From: Rhinopomastus cyanomelas
Lineage: Eukaryota; Chordata; Aves; Bucerotiformes; Rhinopomastidae
Direction of reading: 5' to 3'
Assembly: GCA_013400115.1 (NCBI GenBank)
Contig: VXBP01007533.1
Coordinates: 496,001-560,000 of the forward strand
DNA: 64,000 bases
This document shows positions 13,165 to 24,766 of the stretch, piece by piece (the stretch's first letter is position 1; every line of letters starts with the position of its first letter). The position numbers and the translations under genes were made by a program. A model generated the notes under the pieces. The model made no database searches. It was not told where the DNA came from and was given only the letters and a program-made list of their open reading frames with translations.

Positions 13165-16100
13165 ACTCTTTTGTGGATTGCCAGTTATTTGACTTTATTA
13201 GGGATTCCTTGCATTGCTCTTAGAATTGAGTTCCACTAAATGCTTCAAATGAAGACAGAACAATCTCCACCAGATTGCTAAGCAGCACTCTTTTTCCAAG
13301 AGTATTTTTCCTTCTAGTATTTTCCTGGTAACAGCACTTTTTCCCTTTGTGAGGAAAAGGTCACAGTGATGGAAATAGTTTGGCGTTGTTCTCATTTTTC
13401 AGCTGTGCTGTTCTTGCTTCTGACAATATGGTGCCAAGCCACTTTGTCATCACTCCTGCATCTTGACAGAAGGCAGGAGCTGTCCCAGCTAACGGGAAAG
13501 TATGTCCTTCCAGCAAAACCTGAATGACTATATCCAATCCCTGACTTAAACAGACCTGACATGATCTGGCTCTGTTAACAAACAGGATACGTCTCCAGGA
13601 CTCTGCCACAGAAATACCTGTGCTGCTTTTGCTAGAAAACACGTTTCATTTTGGCAAAAAAGAGCTCAATACTGATGGCATAACCAGTAGTGAATCTTTG
13701 TCATGAATGTGGGCTATTTATCACTGTCCATCTTAAGTCTGTGATACTGTATTGCACTGCATGATGAAAGACAACAGACTGACCAGAAACTCTCTGTTGG
13801 GTCTAGTGGACTAAATTCAGCTGAAAGGATTTTGTATTGCTTTGTGTATATAGGAGCTAATTGTGGGAGGAGAAAGAAGAGCAATGAGTGAATATAACAG
13901 ACTACTGCCATCATTATCTTCTGTCCACATCCCTGTGCTATAGCAAATTACATTAATGCAAATGGTAAGAACCTCCTTTTGATGCTCTTATCAGTCTGCC
14001 TGCAGTTCTTATGCCCTGGTGACTCCCAGCAGTCCATTGAAAGGCACACTGCTTGTGTAGCTTATTAGTCGGTGAAGTCCATGATATCCTTCACAGTTTC
14101 CTTCTTTCTACATACATTAGCCAAATTTATTTACGTGTGGATTCTGTGATTTGTCTGACTTTTGGTAACTTAATATTTCATCCAAATGGCATTTTATAAG
14201 CTTCCCTGTGTATGTCAGCCAGGACAAAACAAGCGAGAAGCTGCTTCCATGCTAAACCACCATGCATCACTACTGATGCTCTACCAGATGCACTAGGCAA
14301 CTGTATGTTTTCTTAGTCTCTCAGCCATGCTGCCTCCTTTATGTACAGGTGCCAATCTCAGAGCTATCAGACCGTTTTAATGACACACTTGGTCTTTGAG
14401 ATTAATTTGTCTGGGCATCTGTAGCAAGGTGTGGTGTGTATCATCAGCCACGAGGTTTACACCAAGCCTTATTTGTCTCTTCACTTCCACTACTGCTAAG
14501 GGAGTAGCTGTCTCTGAGGTAAGATGGATGTGCTAAAAACCCTAACAAAAATCTAGGTTGTTTTTTCAGAAACCAAATCTTTTCAAAATCAGAGTATTTG
14601 AGACATTTTTGGAATGCTTGTTAAGCATACAGCATAACTTTAGTTCCAAAAGCCTGTAGAAATTCAACATCTAGTTGACTCAGGTTTCTAAAATTGTTTC
14701 AGAAAGCTTTGGAAAGATTATCAAATAAGATGATTTGCACTGACATGTAAAATGAAGCAGGAGAGAGAGGAGAAAATAGTCTTCCGTAATGCTCTTGGAC
14801 TTCTTCATCTTGGCATCTCATTAATGTAATGTAAAGATCCATAGCACTAGAGAGAAGTGGAGAGCTGTTTTTAAAACATGAAGACTCATCACATCTTTGT
14901 TTATTGTCATCGTTCATCAGACGTCCGTGATTTAGTTCTGATTTTTCAGCACGCTGTGCTGTTGGAATAACGACATTCCTTGAGAGTAGAGCTGAGTGAA
15001 TGTAGATCTAGTTTCAGGCACTTCAGGTATTTTGTTTCGAGGAATAAGACCTCATAGGTAGCTCTCCTGCTTTCAAGACAGTGTTCTAACTGTGGGGCTG
15101 CGGTGTCATTTTCTCCTGTTCCCATGGTGTTTGTTTTCCAACTACGCTTAAGGAGTGCCTTTGGCCAGATAAGCCTGATAGTGCGGGGAGGTGGGTACGA
15201 TAAATTGAAATGTTCTTTAACCGGGTAAGACATCCTCATTTTCCTGTTTGAATACTCTAAACTGTTAATTAAAGCTAGGCAGGGGCAGCATGACCTTCTC
15301 CTCACATGACACATGTGTGAGAAAAATCTTGCGAGTGAGCCCTGCTCGGTCAGACATCTCCTTGGCAAGGGCCTCATGTTCAGTATCCAGCTAGATGAGG
15401 AGATCCGTTGCTAACCGCTCGTCCCAGCATGCTGGGGAGACATGGAGACTTCAGAGACATTCATGCACCAAATACCAACTGTTAGTGGAACATGGGTGAG
15501 TCCATGTTAACTGCAGGAAGGCCTGGAGTGCCACCTTTCTGAAACCAGTTCTCCTAAGTGACTGTGCCAGGAGCCTGGACACTTGGTTCTGTTTTATGAG
15601 TTGGGGCTAAGGGCTCCACAGTGGTACCATTTAATGTCAAAGAGGGCAAATAAAGGAAACTCCAGATTTATGAACCACTGCTTCATCATGATAAGATGAA
15701 CAGGGAATCATAAGTGGTCTGAAATAACCTAATGCTTAACATTAGGTAGGGAGGATCAGAAGTGGCAGAGGCTGACACAGCATTTGGGGAAGTCTGGGCT
15801 TACAAGTATGAGTTTGTATGTGAGACAGCAGGTAGGCGCTGAGTACTGCCCGTGCATTGGCAACATGCAGCCTCAATGGAGGTTTTGCCAGTTCTCTCCC
15901 TTGGAATGTTTTAGCACCTTGGCTTGTTTGCGTTCATGCTTAGGATCTGCTCTGCTGCAGAGATGAGAGCTCTCTCTAGCAGTGCTGCGGGTGATGTGAG
16001 CTAGTAAATTCCACCACAGAAAGAAGACACCTTCCTGTTAGAGGACATGGAAACTCAGACTTCACATTTCAGAGTGAGCTCCAGCTAGGGACCTGTCATT

Positions 16101-16507
16101 TGTATCAAAATCATCCTGAGGAAAAGGAAGGTACTGAAGGTGAACATGCTTCCGAATTGCTGTTTGCTGGTTTGCTACATCTCTTAGACTATCCTTACTC
16201 CAAGTCATGAGTTCTTGGTTGCTGCAATAGATTAGCCCTGTCTTATCGATGACTTCTGTGTGACTGAATGAGTTGGTGGATTGCTCTTAAAAACTGTTTT
16301 GTTGGGCAGAGAAATGAGGTTTGCGCAGGTCTTTGCTTTGTCCACTTTATCCGACCACATGAAAACTTGCTGATCTACTGACTGAAAATGCCACACACTT
16401 CCTTGGTAAAATTCTAGAATAAAGTAAAAGTAGCCAAAAGCCTGTGCATTTTGAGAAAGTGGCTGGCTGAGAAACAGCTTGATCTTCAGGGACAGTTGGG
16501 TGAATAT
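13165..16507. other. Non-coding stretch, nothing recognised
   Basis: No exon or RNA gene is supported. A 143-codon minus-strand frame (14946-15377) has no recognisable motif and no obvious exon structure. The block from about 15100 to 15450 has a composition that could be conserved non-coding sequence, but this cannot be judged from one genome. Confidence 0.5.
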
Positions 16508-16766
16508 GTGAGCAAAGGACAATGGGTGTAAGCTGGAACGTAGGAGGTTCCGTATAAATATCAGAAGGAACTTCTTCACAGTGAGGGTGACGGAGCACTG
16601 GAGCAAGCTGCTCAAGGGGGTTGTGGAGTCTCCTTCTCTGGAGACATTTAAAACTCACCTGTCCTGTGTGACTTGGTCTAGGTGATTCTGCTGTGGCAGG
16701 GGGATTTGACTTAGATGATCTTTCAAGGTTCCTTCCAATTCCTAATGTTCTGTGATTCTGTGAAAT
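16508..16766 (+). mobile_element. CR1 LINE, short 3' fragment
   Basis: This is a 5'-truncated CR1 of about 260 bp. It starts in the ORF2 C-terminal region (GGACAATGGGTGTAAGCTGG) and continues through CTTCTTCACAGTGAGGGTGA to a CR1 tail ending TTCTGTGATTCTGTG. Its tail contains GACTTAGATGATC, with an extra T compared with GACTAGATGATC in most copies in this window. The same variant occurs in the SINE-like element 33 bp downstream. Confidence 0.92.
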
Positions 16767-16799
16767 TAAAGTCTTGTGTAGTTACTTGGCATTGTTTGT

Positions 16800-16980
16800 G
16801 TACCTGGTTGGCTCAGTGGGTAGAGCATGGGACTCTGAATTCCTGGGGTCATGGGTTCAAGCCCCATGTAGGAGTGTCTTGAGACAGAACTGTAGGCTTA
16901 CCCTGTTCCAGCAGGGGGGATTGGACTTAGATGATCTTTCAAGGTCCCTTCCAACCTGTAACCTTCTGTGATTCTGTGAT
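16800..16980 (+). mobile_element. tRNA-Lys-headed SINE with CR1-type 3' tail
   Basis: This composite short element of about 180 bp has a tRNA-like 5' half (about 16802-16874). It has an RNA polymerase III A box, TGGCTCAGTGGG (16809-16820), and a B box, GGTTCAAGCCC (16854-16864). The D stem (16811-16814 with 16823-16826) and T stem (16851-16855 with 16863-16867) pair perfectly. The anticodon stem is nearly intact. The acceptor stem is largely decayed. The body best matches tRNA-Lys(CTT), including GTAGAGCATGGGACTCT, but the loop now reads CTG as anticodon (16835-16837), so it is not a working tRNA-Lys. A linker (16875-16900) leads into a CR1 3' end: GGATTGGACTTAGATGATC, then a terminal TTCTGTGATTCTGTG. 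A tRNA head joined to a LINE tail is the standard SINE architecture, and CR1 would be the mobilising partner. TguSINE1 of passerines has the same plan but, as I recall, a tRNA-Ile head. A tRNA pseudogene beside an unrelated CR1 stub is the alternative. Confidence 0.78.
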
Positions 16981-19900
16981 CAGAATTGTATCCTTTAATC
17001 TTCCAGAGGAGATGCTGAGACCATGTTGAATAATGATTGGTGGTTAGGTAGTATACATCTCTCTGGAGTATGGCTAAGGAGTCCCTAATGAGAAGGAATC
17101 TAAAATGATGAAAAAGAAACAAGCTGTATTTGTTTTGACTAACAACTGGAAGATTGGCATCTCTTGCCCATGAAGTCCTTAATAAACAGGTAGGAATATT
17201 TCTGCAAATGCGATGGCAGTCTTAATTGTAGAGAGACATCAATGTTTTGCAGAGGAAAACATTTTGCTTCAATTCTTTGGTGTTCAGTGGAGCTTGGAAG
17301 ACGACATGGCACTGCCTAGTAGCTGGCTGCCTGAAAGTCATGGTTTCCTTCTCTGCAGTGCCAAAGAGTAGCCGTTTGTTTTGTTTGCTGGGAACTGTGT
17401 GTTGAGGGCCAATACCTCAAGTTCCTCTTTCAGAGGATTTGCAACCCTGTTAGAGCACTCAAGTACTGTTGTTCTTTGTCAAGATGTGCTTTGAAACAGC
17501 AATTCTATGCAAGTGGAAAGTGTTTATATCTGTCTAGTGGAAGATTCCAGTGCCTACTCTTTGGTAGTGTGCAGAAGCCACCAACAATGCTGTCTTGTGG
17601 TGCGCCCCAGGAAAACGGGCAGTAGATAGTGGTCCCTGCTATGAGCAGATGAGTGTGTAACTGGAAGATCTGGAAAAGGGGATTGCTAAGCTGGTAAGTA
17701 ATGTGAGTAGAAGTAGACCAAGGATTTTTAAACACTGTCCTTTGCTATTGATTTCACCTAGCAAGAGTTTTAGCTCTTGTACAAAGTGCTTGGGCACTTG
17801 GTGTTTAGCTTACTTGTCTCTCTATTGAAGTTACTATCTCTGCATGTGAGTAATTTACATAGCTTTTTGTGGATGCTGGAGAAAGGAAAGTAAGATCTTC
17901 TGCAAAGCTGCTTCACAATGTATTCTATGATTCAGAGCTTTATGTGGCACTAAGAGTAAGTGACTTAGGAGGGGCTTGGAATGTATTTACTTTCTTCTGG
18001 GTTAGACTGCGTCTGACTGTCTTATATGCTGGTTCATCTTGACCTTAGATTAAGAGACTAGATGCTTGGAATTGAAAGGTGTTTTGAGTTTTCCTGTTCT
18101 TCCATAGCTCCAAGACCTGTACGTATAAGCAGATGTGAACTCTTGGCAAGCTTAAATGTACAGATCTCCATGTATTTTCTTTTTACTCTCTCCTTTTGTG
18201 TACTATGCATTGTTTGTTGATGATAGCACATCAGTGAGGAGCAAGTTGTATGATTTCTGCGCAGGAGATAGGATAATGAAAAAAGTCTAGACCATCTAGT
18301 TAGTCATCGTTAGTTTGGCAGGCTCTTTGGCAGTATTTGCATTGTGGGGTATCTCTGTGCTAGTGCGATGTTCGAATCGAGTGACATCTGCTCTCTCTCC
18401 TCTTTCCACTCCATATTGCCCTAATGCAGTACAGCATGAAAAAGGATCAGGACAATTAATACAGATGATCCTGCTTAAGACAGTGAAGGACAAATATGTT
18501 CTGCTGCTTGAGTTTTCTGTATCAGCTTATACTCTGAAACAGAACAGGCACTGAACTGAGTATTCCTTTTGTAATGTGTTGGGTATAGCCTTGTTTCTAT
18601 AGGAAACAAGTACACAAGATGAAGTTGGTTCTGCATGTGTTTTCCTTCTGTCTTCTTTTCCTCTCCCTTTTAACCCGTTGGCCAGTCACTGGCAAATTTT
18701 ACAGCTTGGTACCAGTCTTAAGGGTAACTGTTAGGCTTCTTCCTATGGACACTAGAGAACATGTCCAGGACAGCCCTGCTATATGGTCCCAGCTATAGGA
18801 AGTGTTTGTTTAAAGCTTGTGTTGTTAGGCATCGCTGAGCCCAAGGTGCAGATTCTGAAAAACCCGCTTCCTTAATTCCAGTACTCTGGAAATGACTTGT
18901 TTTATGTCAATAGGCAGCAATATCTGTGTTTGTCGCTGTGCCTAGCATGAGGGTTACATTTGTATGCAGTGGTTTGTAGAGTTCCTCGATGGGAGGCTAG
19001 ACTAGAAGCCAGTTAACTCCAAAGCTGGGTTATCAGAAGAGCCTACTGGGCTTGTTTGTGCTCAGTCTCATTCAAGCAAATAAATAAAACTTCCTTCAGC
19101 TCTTACTGTTGACAATCTCTAATTCTTGTTATGACATCTTAATTCTTGGAAAGGTAGAAAATACAGCTGAACAATTTTTTTAAAGCAGGAGCAATCCTTG
19201 TTAGATTCCTGGGCTTTACAGATTCATCTTGAAGTGGTGTTTTCTGGCCTGTTTCTCCCCCTCCCTTCTTTTGGTATTTTAAATGATTCCTGTGATAGGG
19301 AGTTTCAGTGGAGCCAGCCACACTGCCTTCAAGTGTGATCATTTGCCTGGAAAATCAAACTTCACAGTGAAAGCAAAAAAAAAGCTATGGGATATTTTCT
19401 TCAGTTTATTCCTCTAGTCTCTGTCTCTGAATTGTAAGCACTTGAGGAGATATTCCTGCAGCACTATGGTTCAGGCCTAAAGTGCTATGTGAAACTCAGT
19501 AAAGAAAAGGGTGGTTTCAGCTGCAGGGTCTGGTGGAGTTTCCATTTTAACAGCATTGCTAACTCACTGGGATGCTAGTGTGAGCAGATCCATATGCCAG
19601 TGTTTAGTCTACCCAGTGTGGGATAGTTGAGGCTTTAATCAAGAGGCTGCTCGTATTTACTATAACCCAAATGTATTTCTTCAGCCTTCCTTGTGTTTTT
19701 TTCACTGTCACCAGATCTAAGCCAATCCTAGAGACAATGACAGTCTGAAAGAGCATTCCCATCTGAACTGGTAAAGAGAAAACATTCCTTCAGTTCTTGA
19801 AATCCCAGTTCTTGTCTTGATTTTGAACTCTGCTTACAATTGCTTCATCCTCAGTCCCAGTCCATGTTGATCAAATCCTTGACCACAGTTTCTTTCTGTA

Positions 19901-22745
19901 GCATCTTACTAGTTACGTGTCCCATACAGCTGCCTCAGAATGCCCTGGCTGTAATGGGATTAAGCAATCTCTGCAAGGACAGAAGCCTTGGTCAACAGAA
20001 ACATTAATTTTGAAAGACAACATGGAGATACTAGATTGTCCTAAATAGGAGGCAAACAGATTTCTGGTATGTATTGGGATTGCACAGCGGGGACATTAAT
20101 CACAGCCTGTTGCACTGTTGCTAAAATACCGCCTGAATTTTTACTGTTCCCATCAGGAGAAGGAAGGTGAAGGAAAGCACTCAGAATATCAATGGCAATG
20201 ACTTAAGTGCTTCAGTTCTGGTGATTTATTTCCCACCACCTTCTGGTTGATAATTGTATTGAAGACAGACAAACTTCCTCAAGCCTGCATTGTTTTGATT
20301 CTGTTACTGAGTTTAGGATGGATGAAGTTTCGTGAGCTTCACATTTTAAAAAGTCATCCCCAGGAGTGGTGAATGGGAAACTAGATTCTACATAACGTAA
20401 ACAGCCTTTCCTCTTCTGACTGCTTGGACACCACCAGCTTTGCACACCCTTATACACTGCATCACATTTTGTGAGACACTGCTGCTCCTCGCTGATGGAG
20501 AATCCACAGCCTTGCAGATGAGTCATGTGGTGAGCACTTAGTTGTAAGAGGACAAATGGATTTCTTCCTCTGACCTCCCAGGTGAGATCCCTAACAAAAT
20601 TCGGTCTCAGTTTCTCTCTGTCCCCCAGTTATAGTCTTCATCTGCTTTGCAATAACTCTGCAGAGATGTCTTGAAATGAGAGTGAAAGAGCTAGTGCTTC
20701 TTCCCAAGCATGTATAACTCTACGTGCACGCGCTCCACACACGGAGTTGCTCAGCCTTGCCCCTCTGGTACAAACCCGAGTTGACTGCTTGTTTCTCAGG
20801 CATTCTTGAGATGCTTTTTCCTCTAACTTCCACTGGCAAGAAGCTGAGGCTTGGAAAGATCCTGTGACTTGCGAGTTGTTTTTGTGACAGAGCTGCTGCA
20901 GGAGAAGGAAGGGCTAAGTCTTCTGACTCAGGGTTTCTCTCCATTTGTTTGTTTAGCAGAGAGCTCTGCTGCATGTTTTCAAGTTGCATGTCCTCACTTG
21001 AAGATTCAGCATGGTAATGCTCAGAATGCAGCCTGATGTTGGGACATGCATGCAGCGCAGGCTTTTTCACACTTTGGGGGCTGCCTGTCCATGTCTTCAT
21101 AACTACTGTCTTCTAGTTCACATCTCTGCTCTGCATTGTTATTCAGCTGTTGCACAGATATGCCTCGGACAACAGAGTGTAGTCAGCCTTCTGTAGTGGA
21201 GAAGGCCCAACAAATGGTATTATTTAAACATGAGAAATGTTCAAATGCAGTGCTTTTGCGCTGAGTGATTTGGATAGCTTTTCTCTAAAGTTTTAAATTA
21301 CGATGTCTCCAGTTTTAATGGGGAGCCTGTTCTATATAACAATTACGTTGAAGTTTTCAGAGAGAGAAGGTCATGGTTTACTGAAAATGTCAACATCTAA
21401 AATAACACTGACATTTTGCTGTAGGTTGTGATGAGTATTGTTCTCTGGTTTGGCTTTCCAGGGATCTTTTCTTTGAATTTCAGTGTGACTGGCTGGCACC
21501 TAGCCAGCTTTCACAATTTCAAAGGAGTTATTAAGAAGAGCATCATGAAGATAATAAAATTTATCAGATAAATTAATAGCAATGTGGTGTAAAGCTTTTA
21601 TTGCAGAAGGTTTAAGAGCAGGGCATTGTTTGCCAGCAGTACAGTCACTTCATGTAGTGTTTTCTGAATGAATGCTAACAAAAGGAACATACACCCCACC
21701 ATTGCATGTTTAGCTTATGGCATAGATATGTGCAGTTTGTCTAGTGTTTAGTGCCTTGTAGTGATGCTACATGTTTATCATGATTTCTTGAGCAAGCTAG
21801 GTTGTCCTGCTCCTGTTGTATCCTATTACTATATGAGTTTATAAAATGTAAGCAAAACGTATAAATTTTAGATGCTGTTCTCTCCACAGGGATGTTAATA
21901 GTGTAGAACTCACAGTCTTCAGAAACATTAGATCTTTTTTTTTTTTTATTCATGCAGTAGGATCAAGACGTGGCCTTGCTTGGTGAGTGACATGAGGGGA
22001 AACGAAAACAAACCCAAAAGGGGGGGGAAAAAAAAAGCTAATGTCTAGAACCCTGTATAATTTAATGTTGATAAAATAAAATTGCGCATTTATTGGTGCC
22101 ACTGCATGGAGAAGAGGACGGTGTTTTGCTTTGGGGGTGGCAGCAGAGGAGGTATAGTAGTTCTCTGTGACAGGAAACATGCGTCCAATTCTACCACGTC
22201 ACCTCTCTTGAAGGTAGTATGGGCAGGTTTTCATGATTGTGATCGTGAGCATTAAACTCATGCAACATGTGATGTGACTCCTCCACTTGCTTTAACCTGG
22301 GACACGTACTGATGTATTAAAGTATCTTCATGAAAAATACTCTCTATTAAAGTGGGTCCTCAGTGACCATTAACTACTGTTGTCCTATCTAAGCCATCAC
22401 AATAAGGAACTACCCCTGTGGTAGAAAGGTGCCTTTTGTTTCCAGCTGGAATATCTTGTTTCTCAAATCCTGATCATTGGGATGCTTCAATGGAAAGCAT
22501 TCTGATCATGTTCTGCTTTTATCTGCATGATTAAGAGCTCTGTGGCATCAGTTCTTTACCACAGATGAATAATTGCTTCCCCATCTTGCTTTTGTAAAGC
22601 TGCATAAATGAGCTCCTTATGATCTCATCTCAAGATCAGATCATTCCAGTAATTTTTCCTTGAAACCATTTCATATTTTCAGAATGGCTTTTTGTGCCAG
22701 CTGGGATTTAGAGTATGATGGGGGCTTCTCATAAAAGAAATGCCA
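16981..22745. other. Non-coding stretch, nothing recognised
   Basis: I find no exon, RNA gene or identifiable transposon across this stretch. Open frames are short, the longest being 126 codons on the minus strand at 20720-21100, and lack motifs. There is a short poly-T at 21936-21950 and a G-run followed by an A-run at 22021-22036. Confidence 0.55.
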
Positions 22746-22825
22746 GGGCAGTCCTCCCAGGATACCAAGGCAGCCAGGGGCCACTGGGCAGTCCTCCCAG
22801 GATACCAAGGCAGCCAGGGGCCACT
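22746..22825 (+). repeat. Perfect 40-bp tandem duplication
   Basis: Two identical 40-bp units stand head to tail: 22746-22785 and 22786-22825. Each starts GGGCAGTCCTCCCAGGATAC and ends GGGGCCACT. I see no mismatch between them, so the duplication is recent, polymorphic in copy number, or an assembly artefact. The unit is more GC-rich than the surrounding DNA. Confidence 0.95.
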
Positions 22826-23986
22826 GGGCTAGCCACAGGACCTAGATTAAGGCACAGACTGCAGTTCACTGCATTGATGCATAGAGGACATTAGTCAGGG
22901 TTGGGATCCTCAAAGTTGCAGGGTCCATCCTACGTTTCCAAAAACGTTTGTACTTGGTTTTGTGATGGTGGTGGTTTTTTCTTTAAAATAAGATTCCTTA
23001 CATCTTCTGTACTGCACTTGTAGGAGATTTCAACTGCCTTATCAGTTCAGCATACAAATGGGTGTAATGTTGTTGCTTCAGCTGACCGTGGGTTTCCAGA
23101 CAGTACATGTTTCTCATCATGATTACCAGTTGATTAACGTGAGCTGTTGCAACTTGGGGAAGATGCGTAATTTGCTAAGAAGCATTATCTCAACATCCTT
23201 TTCATGCGAGGTTCTGATTCACATATCAAAACCTGGCACGGGATTTAAAAGGCACAATACTGACATCAGTGAATGAGGGGAACTGCTTTGTAGTAATTCT
23301 GTGTGTAGTTGTGAGTCCTTTCTGAGAGGAGGAAAATAATCCATATGAAAAGCATACTTGTCCCTAGTTCAGTAGGTTTATTTAGGAATAAAAAGTCATT
23401 TAATGTTGGTTTCTAGTAGATTGTTACAATTATACAGCTTTGAAAACTTAATCTTCAATTTTTTTTCTGTTCTGTGACACCCCTCCTCCTTTCCCCACTC
23501 TCTGCTGGCAGGTGGTCATTTGCCCTATGGTCTTTATCAAGTATAGAAATGTGTGGGTGACTTCATTTACAAAGGGATTCAGAAGAGAACTTCCACCCAC
23601 TCAGAAATGATGGTCAGATGGGTTTCTTAGCCTTTGAGTTGTATGAACTTGCTACCCCTAGCAGCTCTTTGAAACAAAAAGAAACACATTAGAATATTTG
23701 GGTAACTAAATTATTTGAGCAATTGAAGGTGGTTTTGTGCTGCTTCTCCTCCTCTCCCTGAATAAAGGAGCAACTTGTTCCACAACTGTTTTCTATGCTT
23801 TTAAAAATCTCTGTGGGGTAGTAAGAGCCAATGCTGCCTTTTATGTTTGAAAATAGCACAGCAAACAATTGATTTTAAATTAAAGTTTGGAAGAATGAGT
23901 CAAATCCCTGTGGAAAAATAACATGGCTAAAAATGCTTCTTTTGTGCAAGTTGATGTCAGTATTAAGAGTTCTGAGTCAATTGAAT
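22826..23986. other. Non-coding stretch, nothing recognised
   Basis: AT-rich DNA between the tandem duplication and the next CR1. No exon, RNA gene or transposon was identified. Confidence 0.55.
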
Positions 23987-24035
23987 TCACAGAATCACAG
24001 AATGTCAGGGATTGGAAGGGACCTTGAAAGATCAT
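23987..24035 (-). mobile_element. CR1 3'-end stub
   Basis: About 49 bp of a minus-strand CR1 3' terminus: CACAGAATCACAGAATGTCA followed by GGGATTGGAAGGGACC and GAAAGATC. It stops abruptly where a second CR1 3' terminus begins at 24036 in the same orientation. It may be the remains of an earlier CR1 or a product of template switching. Confidence 0.8.
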
Positions 24036-24766
24036 AGAATCATTAGAGATTGGAAGGGACCTTGAAAGGTCTAGTCCAATTCCCCTGCCACAGCAGGATC
24101 ACCTAGACCAAGTCGCACAGGAACATGTTGAGGCGGGTTTTAAACGTCTCCAGAGAAGGAGATTCCACAACCCCCCTGGGCAGCCTGTTCCAGTGCTCAG
24201 TCACAGTCACTGTGAAGAAGTTCCTTCTCATATTGATACGGAACCTCCTGTGTTCCAGCTTACACCCACTGCCCCTTGTCCTATCACTAGATGATACTGA
24301 GAAGAGCCTGGCTCCATCCTCCTGACACCCACCCCTTACATATTTGTAGACGTTAATGAGGTCACCCCTCAGTCTCCTCTTGGGGCACTCCACTAGATCC
24401 AGGCCTCCAACTAGACTCTGTCTCATTGACCACTATTCTCTGCCTTCTGTCCTGCAGCCAGTTCACTGTCCACCTCACTGCCCGATCATCCACTCCACAC
24501 TGCCTCAGTCTGGCTCCAAGCATGCTGTGTTAGACTAAGTCAAATGCTTTACTGAAGTCAAGACAGACCACATCCACCACTCTGCCATCATCTATCCACC
24601 TGATTATGCCTCCATAAAAGGCTATCAGGTTGGTCAAGCACAAGTTTCCCTTGGTGAAGCCATGCTGGCTGTCCCTAATGACCCCCTTGTCCTGTTGTGC
24701 CTGGAGACGTTGTCCAGGACAAATTGTTCCATCACCTTCCCTGGGATGGAGGTGAGTTGGACTGGT
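24036..24766 (-). mobile_element. CR1 LINE, 3' half, split by the ERV; internal deletion
   Basis: Minus-strand CR1 with its 3' end at 24036 (ATAGAATCATTAGAGATTGG). The ORF2 C-terminal region follows. At about 24384 the sequence jumps from the segment encoding EKRRLRGDLINVYKY directly to the RT segment around the normal SGVPQG region. About 590 bp are missing compared with the copy at 8.55-9.78 kb. The element then continues toward its 5' end up to 24766, where the ERV interrupts it. It resumes at 27947, as shown by comparison with the uninterrupted CR1 at about 61490-61540, which carries the same sequence across the join. Confidence 0.92.
24762..24766. repeat. Target-site duplication, left copy (CTGGT)
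   Basis: CTGGT directly precedes the TG of the 5' LTR and recurs at 27947-27951 after the CA end of the 3' LTR remnant. The uninterrupted CR1 at 61.5 kb has a single CCGGT at this site. Confidence 0.9.

Noticed and set aside
14946..15377. 143-codon minus-strand open frame as an exon
   Set aside because: No recognisable domain or splice context. Length is within chance for 64 kb in six frames.
16802..16874. Functional tRNA-Lys or tRNA-Gln gene
   Set aside because: The acceptor stem pairs at only about four of seven positions, an extra base lies at the variable region, and the anticodon reads CTG in a Lys-type body. It runs straight into a linker and CR1 tail, so a SINE head fits better.
18360..18385. 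Second tRNA-like B box (GTTCGAATC)
   Set aside because: No A box at the right distance and no pairing stems around it.
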